A DNA stretch of 64,000 bases, taken from assembly GCA_030428945.1 (NCBI GenBank), contig JAUIEC010000002.1:62001-126000 (forward strand). The letters are read 5' to 3'. The number at the start of each line of letters is the position of its first letter. The first letter of the stretch is position 1. This document shows, piece by piece, positions 9,101 to 16,907 of this stretch. Under the pieces are notes generated by a model. The model saw only the letters and a list, made by a program, of their open reading frames with translations, had not been told where the DNA came from and ran no database searches. The position numbers and the translations under genes were made by a program. Source of the DNA: Phycisphaerae bacterium (lineage in GTDB: Bacteria; Planctomycetota; Phycisphaerae; UBA1845; Fen-1342).

Positions 9101-10429
9101 AGTGGTGTCACGCACGTATTCGACGCCCCAGATCGGATCGGAGTGATCGGTGTCATCAGTCAGCAGCACTGCCTTGTGCACTTCATCCCAGTCGTTCAGC
9201 AGCACGTAGCGGGTCGTGCCGTTGTGGTCGATCTTGGCCCGAATGACCCAGTCATTGCGATCACTGCTCGACTGCGTGCTGTACGTGTACGTGAAGGTCC
9301 CTTCGCTTCCACCACCGCACCCGCCGCAACCGCCTGCAGAAGCCGACGCAGCAATCATCTCCGAAACCCGGTCGTTGCCGTCATACTCGAACAGGTAGGT
9401 CGCGTAGTCATCGACGTTAGCGTCCGTTTCGGTAAGGACGTTCCCGAGCGCATCCTCGGCTCGGTAGGCGTGCTCGCGTTCGAGGACCATCTTGAGCTGA
9501 TGATCGTTGCCGTCGCTGTCTGCGTCCTTGTAGTAGCGGTAGTAGACCGTTCGCTGGATTGCGAAGGTGGTGCCGGTCTCATCCGTCTTGTGGGTCTTCA
9601 CGTGGACCTGGATCAAGTCGCCCGTTGTCCCAACGCCAGAATCGTTCCCGTCCGCACTGGCCTTGTATGTGTAATCGATGCGAGCGATCAGGTCGGCGTC
9701 CGCTGTCCCCGAGCTCTTGAAGACGCGGATGTAGTCGAGTTTGCCGTCGTTGTCGCCGCCAGAGACGTAACTGTAGCGGAAATAGTGCCCCGAAGGATCG
9801 GTGATGTAGTCGATTCGCCCGGTTGAACTATCGAGCGTTGTCTCCAGCCGATTGCCCGATTCATCCTCAATGCGGAATAGTCTCAGACGATACGCAGTCG
9901 TTGAGTGCTCGTGGTCGTAGAAAACCATGTACTGGCCGTTGGACGCGGAGATCCGGAACGTGTCCGCCGGGTCGCCAGCGTGTTCATGCGTCAGCGTCAG
10001 ACGCTGCGCGTCGTCGGATTTCGCGTAGGTGTAACTGGCTGTGTTCGAGAAGAACACCTCATCGTCGCTTGCACCAGACCACGTGACGTCGCTCGTTGAC
10101 GCGCTCCCTGGAGTTGCCAGCGTAAGCGTGTCCATGTAGCCGTGGAGCCACTCCTGGCCCTGAACCGTGTCGCCGATGCTGCTCAACTGCGAGTACCGGC
10201 GGACTGCAGACCAGGTTACCGCCGAAGAACCGACACTGGGGATGGTCAGGTCTCGATGCTTCAGAAAGACCGACCCGTCGGCCTCGGCAGCGCCAGGCGG
10301 AAGCACCGCGCTTCCGACACCAGTCGGAGCGGCAGTATGGCCCGCAATGTCGGCGGCCATGGCGGTGAACCCCTGCAAAGCAGCGGTAAGAACGAGCGCA
10401 TACGAGATTTGTGTCCGCGTAACCATCAT
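3167..10429 (-). CDS. Giant RHS/YD-repeat protein
   Basis: This 2420-residue protein starts with a signal peptide (about residues 1-25, ending AMAA). Residues about 150-1600 carry many YD-type repeats of the form Y-D-x-x-G-R, and a Gly/Cys-rich linker (GGCGGCGGG) lies near residue 370. At about 1613-1993 the repeat region is interrupted by two beta-rich modules resembling LamG/concanavalin-like domains (GRIGLW and GYFGFF strands), each closing with a D-W-F or D-N-L-D-I-W motif. YD-type sequence then resumes to about 2110. The last 300 residues are not the usual RHS core ending, because the expected R-Y-x-D-P-x-x-G-R-F motif is missing, and match no toxin family I recognise. The gene overlaps the upstream TPR lipoprotein by 4 bp. 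RHS proteins usually form large shells at the cell surface. Confidence 0.85.
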   Translation of the reverse strand: MMVTRTQISYALVLTAALQGFTAMAADIAGHTAAPTGVGSAVLPPGAAEADGSVFLKHRDLTIPSVGSSAVTWSAVRRYSQLSSIGDTVQGQEWLHGYMDTLTLATPGSASTSDVTWSGASDDEVFFSNTASYTYAKSDDAQRLTLTHEHAGDPADTFRISASNGQYMVFYDHEHSTTAYRLRLFRIEDESGNRLETTLDSSTGRIDYITDPSGHYFRYSYVSGGDNDGKLDYIRVFKSSGTADADLIARIDYTYKASADGNDSGVGTTGDLIQVHVKTHKTDETGTTFAIQRTVYYRYYKDADSDGNDHQLKMVLEREHAYRAEDALGNVLTETDANVDDYATYLFEYDGNDRVSEMIAASASAGGCGGCGGGSEGTFTYTYSTQSSSDRNDWVIRAKIDHNGTTRYVLLNDWDEVHKAVLLTDDTDHSDPIWGVEYVRDTTSGQITSVYTPSAISDFNSTTNAFTYVNDGLARDFTWDSSGAGIESIRVRKYSQATSAALYVQRYSYEDAPTGVATLASRRMLAKTHSYPTGTTDPNDTSRTITAYDYAYHTDSGDLDSDANTSEETNRILVRETTHPVVSTGQNGSGVAATEYVYFDDEGRARWQKDAEGVVSYRSYVDLTGQLAYNVADVYTGTAEGDISPSGITSPEQASSVDLWADWTGAAPKDAAASPAYDFQTTGSAGSYLQLATKSEFDLQGRLRKSTNRAGRISYRAYLDGETRSYSPWDATTDKPLVPAQRQLVDHGGRPIETIAVDPTSVTFSDPPTGAETLTNQAYWVSWSKTDYDSSLRRSTMKAYHDIPSSGDGSDVTNYYTTTYTYASDSTARTEASTVEDPEDGYRRTTFNPIGKPLEVEMTATESSGSPTSWKTITEYFYDQATPGTGVSKGGLGNVTQVKSYHADAGSNSTSMTYDWRGRQIFDGPPAGPKSLRKYDNLDRVVAVGTYENSESLSVSDDPETKSSGRLALSETGYNDRGQQYETVLWEITASTGAKGADLVTSYYYDRVGRSVAVVAPGAGASISRYDAAGRNDRQYKGLSLGSTIYAAGGKFAYGSDNEVIEWTDMELNDDGQPEQVRRYELESATNTTLDPASATTNALVTFVSHWYDDAGRRKQTSNYGSNSTNGLSGPMNADFQFQQEPSYIAGSPPAASDTVLTTKWAYGSDGRLETVTNEDGVETDSEYDDLGRQTATIEDVGGIDRRTETQYNGNSDTTKLIAKEVGEYDSGNPGDDDQVTEYVYGHAVGSRWVTEIRYPGSDGQPSTASADKVVFAYHHDGKVDTKTDQNQTTITYEYDTLRRKTHELVTTLGTDVDGDVRQIAWVFDDSGRTQKITSRDSATKDGGNVVNELAYTYDGLGQLTKEEQEHDGAVDGSTLSVQYAYDISGSSSDNHSRLDYITYPNGRTIYSRYTHSDAASTKQDEVADAFSRVAQLSESSTTDIYAEYTFTGLSRLVRRASESGSGWRGNDTILNYDSGTADEYDGFDFSGRTVDQLVEDDAGTTTHEQIQYEAERDGSPKFADRRIRIMAGRSSIYAYDDLRRLTSVKTGLLETDQSGIQADLGTPSEVTYTMDVLGNITSLDRKNSGVSATETRVYNATNELTSRTVNGETPRYWVEDTYSDDDKEGYGVADLDGDGITTSGDDGTWSATSGSMKCSATITETGAPDGGTGSILLVRLAEYQDIKISAEATLTTGCDNVGLVFGYEDEDNFFAKIYSLTQQKWLLYEKSAGTWNLRDSASKTITSGTSFIMRATVHAGNADGYSATVPAGRIGLWSSDSSNNEVDWFRIHDISGNYAAAAGWRSQQGDAEIDSGEFKINQSGDDSAANQAVIYMPFRGEKYTAEFDFVWQADTSNKVSPGCVIHLQDFSNYMAVYLKKANGACMLDKVVDGYQTNVVSGSSVSLTNGQTYTMQIAITDAPVYPELQVLSVKVDTDQDSSFADETNLVSSYAGGIDDTWPAGYFGFFREAGLNATQAFDNLDIWIDSDDDGSQDDQVASLDFASNTVAVSHDDNGNLTDDGLRTHQHDAWNRLASAIWMAASTTTTFAECNYYGSGWRAQKAISFRGPEVVGNDGGNAEISYHHNSHGQTLESRNANNQTLQALFWGGLVISEPVWVEVNGDPTIGNDTDPDNEASGEASESVADARFSIQWDRGRFGVTLIGETGVAERIVYSFNGNGVVFPANGATTVHSTVGFLFGPTGLVADGSVVGFLANRGLQPNSFGQASDPPTQTRCSPHLVQPPMNRPLDRPIKHWYESEIEFNFSGGVPGWVGWFGRYWTGSIKGTVNARDASATFKAFTIMTTNNGISLAGADAQRDMGIICLPPPSCQIMAANEESYGQPGGSTNGPASAAIDIDVKYFGDKDLQINASFSGSFTVPGVDGFSISVGGGIQGGTEVGEGEPYTISRSAHFASLWYTCRDH

Positions 10430-10992
10430 GGAATCGCTCCTTGGGATGCAATTCGACTACGTTGACGAGCAGCCCACGCGCGCCAACCAGGATCGGAATC
10501 CTCGACGGCGAGCCGCTGCAGCCACTCTTCGGTTTCTGGAGTAATCCGGTCGTCCCGGATGTGGATACGAACGAGGTGCCCAACCACGTCCAAGTCGGTC
10601 GGGTTCAGTTCAAGTGCTTCGCGAAGCTGCTCTTCGGCCTTTTCAGTCTGGCCGGCTATCGCAAACAGCAGCCCCAAATTCGCACGCGGCTGACTAGCTC
10701 GCGGCATGAGCCTGGCGGCGTAGCGCAAGTGCCACGCTGCTTCGTAAAGTTCGCGTCTCTGCAGGAGCAGTGCGCCGAGATTGGCGTGTGCCAGGCCGTG
10801 AAACGGATCCGCCTCGATCGCGGCGCGCAAGGCCTGTTCAGCGGCTTGCGCTTCGCCCGCCTCGAGTTGATCAAGACCGCTGTTGTGCAGCCGCTCGGCT
10901 CGCATGCGTTGTCGATGTGGATCGATGGACTCCACGTTGCGACTCGCGCAGCCGACGAGAAACAAGCCCAAGAATATGCTGACAATGCGCAC
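10426..10992 (-). CDS. TPR-repeat lipoprotein
   Basis: The 188-residue protein has a lipoprotein signal peptide with an LVGC lipobox around residue 15, so it should be lipid-anchored in the periplasm or outer membrane. Residues about 35-140 form three tetratricopeptide units with the usual A-x-x-x-L-x-x-A-I-x-x-x-P spacing, for example the helix pair ending ALELNPTDLD. Its stop codon overlaps the start of the RHS gene as ATGA, which implies translational coupling. A role as an assembly or docking partner for the RHS protein is inferred from that coupling. Confidence 0.85.
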   Translation of the reverse strand: MRIVSIFLGLFLVGCASRNVESIDPHRQRMRAERLHNSGLDQLEAGEAQAAEQALRAAIEADPFHGLAHANLGALLLQRRELYEAAWHLRYAARLMPRASQPRANLGLLFAIAGQTEKAEEQLREALELNPTDLDVVGHLVRIHIRDDRITPETEEWLQRLAVEDSDPGWRAWAARQRSRIASQGAIP

Positions 10993-11331
10993 AGTAACTC
11001 CGACGCCCGTTCGGAGCAGTTACACAGGCATGTCGTGCAGCAAAGCTGCACCACGATGCAAAATTGTCGTGCGAAGGGTTCGCCCATTCGCGCTGATTTC
11101 ACTTGTTAGTTTGCACTCGATAATTCGCTACGCCATTACAAAGTTTTCGGGCCGGCTCATTCCGCTCCGTACGCGGACGCGCAAATCGGGTGAGGGTCGA
11201 GTGCTTAGCACTTCGTGTCGTTCGCGAGGATTGTGGCCGACGCGCATGATTTTTCGGAGTTCGGTTGCTTCGCAGGTTTTTCGTGCAACTATCAAGTGGG
11301 CGGAACGTATTCAACAACCAAGGAGCAAACC
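10993..11331. other. Divergent intergenic region
   Basis: This 339 bp region separates the leftward TPR-RHS operon from the rightward secretion cluster, so it should hold the promoters of both. I could not assign -10/-35 boxes with confidence. The only clear signal is an AAGGAG ribosome binding site at its right edge, which sets the start at 11332. Confidence 0.5.
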
Positions 11332-12117
11332 ATGGCACGACTGCGAGCGCATGTACGCACAGTGACCCTGTTCGGTGTTCTGTTGGCCTGCGGAGGTGTG
11401 CTCACCTGGTACAGCCTTTCGCAACCAGCTGATGCCGCAATGCTGATCTACCTCGAGCTCAGCGAGCAGGACGCGGCAGAGATCGACCAGATCCGTCGCG
11501 ACCTGAGCATGGACGGAGCCGCCTTGGCCTGCCTTGATCTCTCGGAAGCGGAGCTCGACCTCGTGCTCAGCACGGTACGGACCTGGCACGGGACGAACGC
11601 GGCGAGCTGGCGTTCGGCCCAGCGCGCCGTTGCCGATCAGGCCGGGATCGTCCGTCACATCCAGTCCGAGCTTCGACAGGGACGTGGCGAAGTCGCTGAA
11701 CTGCAGTCGGCGAGAGCGACGCTGGCTCAGCGTGAGACTGAGTACGAGGGCGTGATCGATCAGCTCAGGCAGCTGGTCCTGGCGAGTTGGGCACCGGCGG
11801 ATCGTGATACCTACGCCAACATGACTGATCAACCAGATCTGCCACTGCCCTTCCGCGCGCTGGATCTGACGCAGGAGCAGAGCGATGCCGTTGCGGCGGC
11901 CCGGCGTGCATACCGTGCCCGGATGGCCGTCGAACTTCCTGACGATGTGGCCGCGGCGGAGCGGAGCAGTTTTGAAGCCGCGGTGGCAAGCGCCATCGGA
12001 TCGGGCAATCAACTGAAATTGGCCGCAATCAACCAGGCCAGCACGGATGCTTCGGTACGCGTGGTCGCCTCGGAGCAGCGCGTTCTGCCGGTCGATGATG
12101 GTGGGGAAAGCGAGTAG
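11332..12117 (+). CDS. Membrane-anchored helical protein, T2SS-linked
   Basis: The ATG at 11332 was chosen because an AAGGAG box precedes it by about 7 nt; the reading frame stays open further upstream without support. The product has 261 residues. It has one N-terminal hydrophobic segment (about residues 10-30) and then an almost wholly helical, charged body with coiled-coil character at about 100-160 (Q-S-E-L-R-Q-G-R-G-E-V-A-E-L). No domain family was recognised. Its position as the first gene before the DUF1573 and gspD genes suggests an envelope accessory role. Confidence 0.7.
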   Translation: MARLRAHVRTVTLFGVLLACGGVLTWYSLSQPADAAMLIYLELSEQDAAEIDQIRRDLSMDGAALACLDLSEAELDLVLSTVRTWHGTNAASWRSAQRAVADQAGIVRHIQSELRQGRGEVAELQSARATLAQRETEYEGVIDQLRQLVLASWAPADRDTYANMTDQPDLPLPFRALDLTQEQSDAVAAARRAYRARMAVELPDDVAAAERSSFEAAVASAIGSGNQLKLAAINQASTDASVRVVASEQRVLPVDDGGESE

Positions 12118-12123
12118 TCGCTC

Positions 12124-12166
12124 AAAAAAAAACACCGCCGGCCGCAGGGTTAGTGCGACCGACGGC
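12124..12166 (-). terminator. Minus-strand intrinsic terminator
   Basis: Read on the minus strand, a stem of about 12 bp (plus-strand arms 12135-12146 and 12154-12165, two G-U pairs) with a 7 nt loop is followed directly by nine Ts (12132-12124). That is a textbook Rho-independent terminator. It faces against the surrounding plus-strand genes, and no minus-strand gene ends here, so it would act on antisense transcription. On the plus strand the same stem lacks a T-run. Confidence 0.65.
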
Positions 12167-12180
12167 TGAAATCAGCGCGC

Positions 12181-12196
12181 GTGGTCTTGCGACCAC
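12181..12196 (+). promoter_or_regulatory. Short hairpin before DUF1573 gene
   Basis: GTGGTC and GACCAC form a perfect 6 bp stem with a 4 nt TTGC loop, ending 15 nt before the ATG at 12212. It has no T-run. It could tune translation of the following gene, whose ribosome binding site is weak; this is inference from position only. Confidence 0.4.
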
Positions 12197-12211
12197 ACAG
12201 GCTTGAAATCT

Positions 12212-13249
12212 ATGAATAGCGAAACGAAACGGCGTCTGCAACCCGCCGGGAAGGCCGCAGTGCTAGGACTTTTCCTGTGCCTGCTCGCCTCGGTGGGTAT
12301 CGCGGACTCAAAACTGGTGCCAACCACCGCTGCCATCGACTTCGGGCGGGTGCGGCCTTTTACCCAGCTGGAACGCACAATCCGCTTCAGCAACACCGGT
12401 TCGGAGGCGGTCCGCGTTTGTGGCACGGGATCAGACTGTGTCTGCCTCACCGGCCATGTGCCCGAATTGCAGGTTGAGCCGGGCAAATCCGGCGTCTGGC
12501 GCGTGCAGCTTGAAACCTGCGACTACATCGATGAGGTTCGGCGGTCCGTCTGGCTGACCACAGAGCCAGGAATCAGGGTTAGCGTTCCGGTTCGGTATCG
12601 CGTGGTTCCGGAGGTGTTCTCCGAGCCCGCCTTTGCCTCGCTGGGTATCTTCGGGGGCGACGGTCACGCGCCGGTAGTCGCCAATGTCAACGTGCACACC
12701 GTCGAAGATGCCGACTTCGAGATTCTTGCAGCGGAATCCGATGATCCACGCCTGGAGTGCACCGTAACGTTCAGTCGCGTCACGGCAGGTGATCCGGGAC
12801 GGGTGCAGGTTGTCCTTCAGCAGGCGGTTGAGCCCGGCTCATTTCGACCGACCGTTTGGGTGACGACCACATCGGATGAGGTGCCGCGCATCCGCCTTCC
12901 GGTCTTTGGAACGGCAGCCGCTGATACAACGTCAGAAGACCAGATGGTCGACTTTGGGCAGGTGCCGTTCGGAGCTGACGAGCGACAGAGTTTCAGCATC
13001 GACCACGGCCCAACCACACGAGTCGGCCGCGTGTCCCTTCGAGGCAACGAAGACTTGAGCCTGATCGAAGTGCGCCGATCTCCGGGCGAGACGGCGATTC
13101 AGCTCTCTGCCGCCGGCCGAGTCCTTGGTCGAATTGAAGGCCGCATGCAGGTCCAGATCTTTGAGAGCGATGTCGAACTCAAGGCGGTCATCCCGATCCG
13201 GGGCGCGGTCATAGAACCGCCAGTCGACCAAACGGCCCGGAGCCAATGA
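12212..13249 (+). CDS. DUF1573 periplasmic protein
   Basis: The 345-residue product has an N-terminal signal segment (GLFLCLLASVGIA). It then has an immunoglobulin-like DUF1573 domain with the signature I-D-F-G-R-V-R-P, R-F-S-N-T-G-S, a Cys-rich G-S-D-C-V-C turn and L-x-V-x-P-G. Two more beta-sandwich-like segments follow, the last beginning DFGQVPFGADERQ. I took the ATG at 12212; a TTG lies 9 bp upstream. DUF1573 proteins are common in Bacteroidetes and Planctomycetes and are of unknown function. Its stop lies 1 bp before the gspD start, so it should be expressed with the secretin. Confidence 0.8.
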   Translation: MNSETKRRLQPAGKAAVLGLFLCLLASVGIADSKLVPTTAAIDFGRVRPFTQLERTIRFSNTGSEAVRVCGTGSDCVCLTGHVPELQVEPGKSGVWRVQLETCDYIDEVRRSVWLTTEPGIRVSVPVRYRVVPEVFSEPAFASLGIFGGDGHAPVVANVNVHTVEDADFEILAAESDDPRLECTVTFSRVTAGDPGRVQVVLQQAVEPGSFRPTVWVTTTSDEVPRIRLPVFGTAAADTTSEDQMVDFGQVPFGADERQSFSIDHGPTTRVGRVSLRGNEDLSLIEVRRSPGETAIQLSAAGRVLGRIEGRMQVQIFESDVELKAVIPIRGAVIEPPVDQTARSQ

Positions 13250-13250
13250 A

Positions 13251-15356
13251 ATGGGTCCAGCCGCCATCATCGCTCTGGTTGCGTTTTTGCAAGCACCGCC
13301 TCCTGAGACGGTACGGATCGACTTGCCTCCTGAGATCGAGCTGAGCACGTTTGTTGACTATGTCGCGACCAGCCTTGAGCTGAACCTGATCTACGATCGA
13401 TCCGTGCTCAGCAAGAAGGTCAGTTTGACCTTCGCTCACCCAATTCCGAAGGAATCGCTGCCTGGCCTTCTGCGAAGCGTCCTGAGGACGCACGGCTTCG
13501 CACTTGTTCCGGCCGAACAGTCGGGCTGGCATCGGATCATCGCCCTTCAGATCGCTGACCCCGGAACGGCGCTGCGTGAATTGGATAGCGAGGTTCCTGG
13601 AGCGCAGGTGGTCTCCTACGTGCTTCCCTGCTGGCACGTGGAGATTACCCGCCTCCAATCCGCAATCGAGCCCCTCCTGACCAACCCGGGCGGAAGCATC
13701 CTGGTCATTCCGGAGGGAAACCTTCTGGTGATCACGGACTTCGCCCAGAACGTGCGGCGGATCCTGGAGATGGCCGCTTTGATCGATGGCCCGCAGAGCG
13801 TTCCGAGTGTGACACGCATCCCGGTCAAGAACGCGGACCCGGCCGAGCTTGCTGAACTGGTGACGCGGGTGATGGTCGAGCAACTGCGTTTGGGATCTAC
13901 CGGCAGTGCATCCCTGCCCGTCAGTCTGCAGATCGATCCGGCCTCGGGCGACTTGCTCGCAATCGGAAACGTTGCGTATGCCAAACGGGCCAGGGACCTG
14001 TGTGAAGAGTTCGATCTCAAAGTGGAGCGCTCAACACAGGTCTACCACGCCGAGTTTGTTTCAACATCTCGTGTACGCAAGCTAGCAGAAGAATTCGTCG
14101 GCGGACTGCCGATGCGAATCGTCAGCGACGATGAAACCAATGCCCTGATCGTCACGGCTACGACGCAGCAGCATCGCGCCATCGGCCAGTTGATGGTTCG
14201 ATTTGATGTGGCTCCCGCGGCGGCTGCCAGTCCGATGCGCTTCTATCAACTGATGAACCGGCGGGCCGACGATGTCTTCGCGTCGCTGGCTGGGCTGCTT
14301 GGCGAACCGAACGTTCAGGACACCGGGCCAGCGCCACGTGAGGATTCCGTTGTTCGACCGGAACTGACTCCGCCGGGCCAGGATCAAGCAGTTCAACAGC
14401 CAAGCCAGGCCTTGACCGCTGTCCAGGGCGAAGGTTTCTCGATGTCACTGGACGAGCACACCAACTCGATCATCCTCGTTGCGACTCCGGAAGTCCACCG
14501 CCAGGTCAGTGAGCTGATCCGGCGGCTTGACCAGCGGCGGCCACAGGTTCTAGTCGAGGTCACGCTGGTCTCAATTAGTGCCGACGAGAGCCTGAACCTT
14601 GGCGTCGAGCTACAGGCGCTCGATCTCGGCGACCCCTGGGACTTCCTGCTGTTCTCGTCATTCGGGCTGTCTGGAATCACACCAGCGACCGGTCAACGCA
14701 TGCTGAATGTCCTTCCTGGCGGGACGGGCGTACTACTCGCTCCGGATGAGGTTCCCCTGATTGTCCAGGCCCTGCAGACACATGGAAAGACACGGGTTTA
14801 TTCTGCTCCCCGACTCCTGGTAGATGACAACGCCACGGGCCGTCTGGAGAGCGTGGCGGAGTCTCCGTTCACGAGCGTCAACGCGTCAGACACTGTCGCA
14901 ACTACATCCTTCGCAGGCTTCGCGAAGGCCGGCACGCAATTGACGATCACGCCTCACATCGCCGAAGGCGATCATCTTGAGATCGAGTATGACATCACCG
15001 TCAGCTCGTTCACCGGGGCCGGCGACGGGTCGATCCCTCCGCCACGAAGCTCAGACACGATCTCGAGCACAGTCCGGGTCCCGGATTCCTACACGGTCGT
15101 GGTTGGCGGCCTGCTGACCGAAACCCTCGGCGAAACCGAGAGTGAGATCCCGGGGTTGGGCGACATTCCGATTATCGAATTCCTCGCCGGGACCCGTTCG
15201 AAGAGCAAGAGCAAGGTGCGGCTCTACGCCTTCATCCGCCCAACTGTCATGCGCGACGAGACGTTTGAAGATCTCAAGTACATCAGCAAGGAGGATCTCG
15301 AGGCCGCGAACGTGGACGACGGGTTCCCACCTGACCGCATCCAGTTCATGAAGTAG
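13251..15356 (+). CDS. gspD: Type II secretion secretin GspD
   Basis: The 701-residue protein is the outer-membrane secretin through which folded proteins leave the periplasm. It has a short N-terminal hydrophobic segment and then several N-domains (a TonB/N0-like start at about 20-90 and repeated N1/N2/N3 domains up to about 420). The C-terminal secretin domain is clear: a V-E-V-T-L-V-S strand, LTITPHIAEGDHLEIEYDI, V-V-V-G-G-L and P-G-L-G-D-I-P near residues 620-650. The length fits the family. It opens the core secretion operon, starting 1 bp after the DUF1573 gene. Confidence 0.95.
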   Translation: MGPAAIIALVAFLQAPPPETVRIDLPPEIELSTFVDYVATSLELNLIYDRSVLSKKVSLTFAHPIPKESLPGLLRSVLRTHGFALVPAEQSGWHRIIALQIADPGTALRELDSEVPGAQVVSYVLPCWHVEITRLQSAIEPLLTNPGGSILVIPEGNLLVITDFAQNVRRILEMAALIDGPQSVPSVTRIPVKNADPAELAELVTRVMVEQLRLGSTGSASLPVSLQIDPASGDLLAIGNVAYAKRARDLCEEFDLKVERSTQVYHAEFVSTSRVRKLAEEFVGGLPMRIVSDDETNALIVTATTQQHRAIGQLMVRFDVAPAAAASPMRFYQLMNRRADDVFASLAGLLGEPNVQDTGPAPREDSVVRPELTPPGQDQAVQQPSQALTAVQGEGFSMSLDEHTNSIILVATPEVHRQVSELIRRLDQRRPQVLVEVTLVSISADESLNLGVELQALDLGDPWDFLLFSSFGLSGITPATGQRMLNVLPGGTGVLLAPDEVPLIVQALQTHGKTRVYSAPRLLVDDNATGRLESVAESPFTSVNASDTVATTSFAGFAKAGTQLTITPHIAEGDHLEIEYDITVSSFTGAGDGSIPPPRSSDTISSTVRVPDSYTVVVGGLLTETLGETESEIPGLGDIPIIEFLAGTRSKSKSKVRLYAFIRPTVMRDETFEDLKYISKEDLEAANVDDGFPPDRIQFMK

Positions 15357-15362
15357 CTGATC

Positions 15363-16907
15363 ATGGTCGTCACGCCTACCAGCCTGGAACTGAACCGCAT
15401 CTCGCGACGCTTCGTCGAGAAGATTCCGATTCACTTCGCCCGGCGGCACACCCTGATCGGACTCGATACGGATCATCCCGAGATTGTCGAGGTTTTCGCA
15501 AGCGATGCGGGCCAACAGACGATCGTTGACAATCTGGGTCTGACGCTCACCTGCGAGGTGCACCTTCGGGTGGCCAGTGATCAGGAAATCCAGACAGCCA
15601 TCAACCAGGCCTACCAGCAGCGACAGACGGACATCGAAGAAGTGGCCTCGACGATCACCGGCCCGGAAGCGATCGATGTCGAGAACCTCGAAGCGGATGG
15701 CGACCTGCTGGACGACGCCACGCGAGCCCCGGTCATCAAGCTGGTCAACCTGATGCTCTTTGACGCCGTCAAGAGGCGTGCTTCGGATCTGCATGTGCAG
15801 GCAAAGGAAGACGGCGTCGTGATTCGCCTGCGGATTGATGGCGTTCTGTTCGACTATCTTGAAACCGGCGGTTTTCTGTTGGAGGAAATCGTCTCGCGGA
15901 TCAAGGTCATGGGTGGAATGGACATCGCCGAGAAACGGCTCCCCCAGGACGGACGCACGACGGTCCGCATCGGAGAACGGATCGTCGATCTCCGCATTTC
16001 GACGATCCCGACAGCGCACGGTGAACGAGCCGTGCTGCGACTTCTCGACAAGAGCGCCCGGCTGTATGAGTTGCCTGAATTGGGCATTGCCGAGGATGTG
16101 CGCGAGAAGCTGGCCGAGCTGATTCAGCGCTCCCATGGCATGATCCTGATTACCGGCCCGACGGGCAGCGGGAAGAGCACAACGCTCTACTCAGCCCTGC
16201 AGCAGATCGACTACCAGAAGCTAAACGTCGTCACGCTCGAAGATCCGATTGAGTACCACCTTCCAGGCATCAGCCAGACGCAAGTCAGCGCCCGGAAGGG
16301 TATGACATTCGCGAAGGGTTTGCGCAGCCTGCTCAGGCAGGACCCGGACGTCATCATGGTCGGCGAAATCCGGGATGTGGAAACAGCTCGCCTGGCCATC
16401 CAGAGTTCGCTGACCGGTCACCTGGTCCTGAGCACGCTGCACACCAACGATGCTCCGGGGGCCGTGGCCCGCCTGCTTGACCTCGGCATTGAACCGTACC
16501 TCGTCGCAGATTCACTTCTGGCGGTCGGGGCGCAGCGGTTGGTTCGCAAAGTGTGCCAACAATGCAGCAGTGAAACTGCTCCAAGCAAGAGCGAGCTGCG
16601 TGAACTCCGCATCGAGGCGCGGGATCTTCCCACCTACATGCGCGGTGCCGGTTGCGAGACCTGCGGCCAAACCGGCTACTTTGATCGCATCTGCATCACC
16701 GAACTGATCGAGGTCAACGAACCCGTCCGGCAGTTGATCCACCAGCGGGCCCAGGCCAGTCAGATCCGGGAGTTGGCCCTGCAGCACGGTATGCGAACGC
16801 TAAGACAGGACGGCATCCGGCAGGTTAAGGCCGGCCTGACGACGCCAGCAGAAGTGCTGCGCGTCACACAGCTTGACTACCTGGCCAGCGAATGGGCGGC
16901 CTCCTGA
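15363..16907 (+). CDS. gspE: Type II secretion ATPase GspE
   Basis: The 514-residue cytoplasmic ATPase powers pseudopilus assembly. It shows a Walker A GPTGSGKST near residue 264, an Asp box V-T-L-E-D-P-I-E-Y, a Walker B M-V-G-E-I-R-D and a His box T-G-H-L-V-L-S-T-L-H-T-N. The tetracysteine zinc module is present (C-Q-Q-C near 397 and C-E-T-C near 431). An MSHEN-like N-terminal region occupies the first 120 residues. The gene starts 6 bp after gspD, and its stop codon shares a base with the gspF start (TGATG). Confidence 0.96.
   Translation: MVVTPTSLELNRISRRFVEKIPIHFARRHTLIGLDTDHPEIVEVFASDAGQQTIVDNLGLTLTCEVHLRVASDQEIQTAINQAYQQRQTDIEEVASTITGPEAIDVENLEADGDLLDDATRAPVIKLVNLMLFDAVKRRASDLHVQAKEDGVVIRLRIDGVLFDYLETGGFLLEEIVSRIKVMGGMDIAEKRLPQDGRTTVRIGERIVDLRISTIPTAHGERAVLRLLDKSARLYELPELGIAEDVREKLAELIQRSHGMILITGPTGSGKSTTLYSALQQIDYQKLNVVTLEDPIEYHLPGISQTQVSARKGMTFAKGLRSLLRQDPDVIMVGEIRDVETARLAIQSSLTGHLVLSTLHTNDAPGAVARLLDLGIEPYLVADSLLAVGAQRLVRKVCQQCSSETAPSKSELRELRIEARDLPTYMRGAGCETCGQTGYFDRICITELIEVNEPVRQLIHQRAQASQIRELALQHGMRTLRQDGIRQVKAGLTTPAEVLRVTQLDYLASEWAAS

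Noticed and set aside
3170-10100. Long open frames on the plus strand opposite the RHS gene, up to 381 residues
   Set aside because: They are shadows of a GC-rich repeat gene, have no motifs or ribosome binding sites and are incompatible with the clear RHS protein on the other strand.
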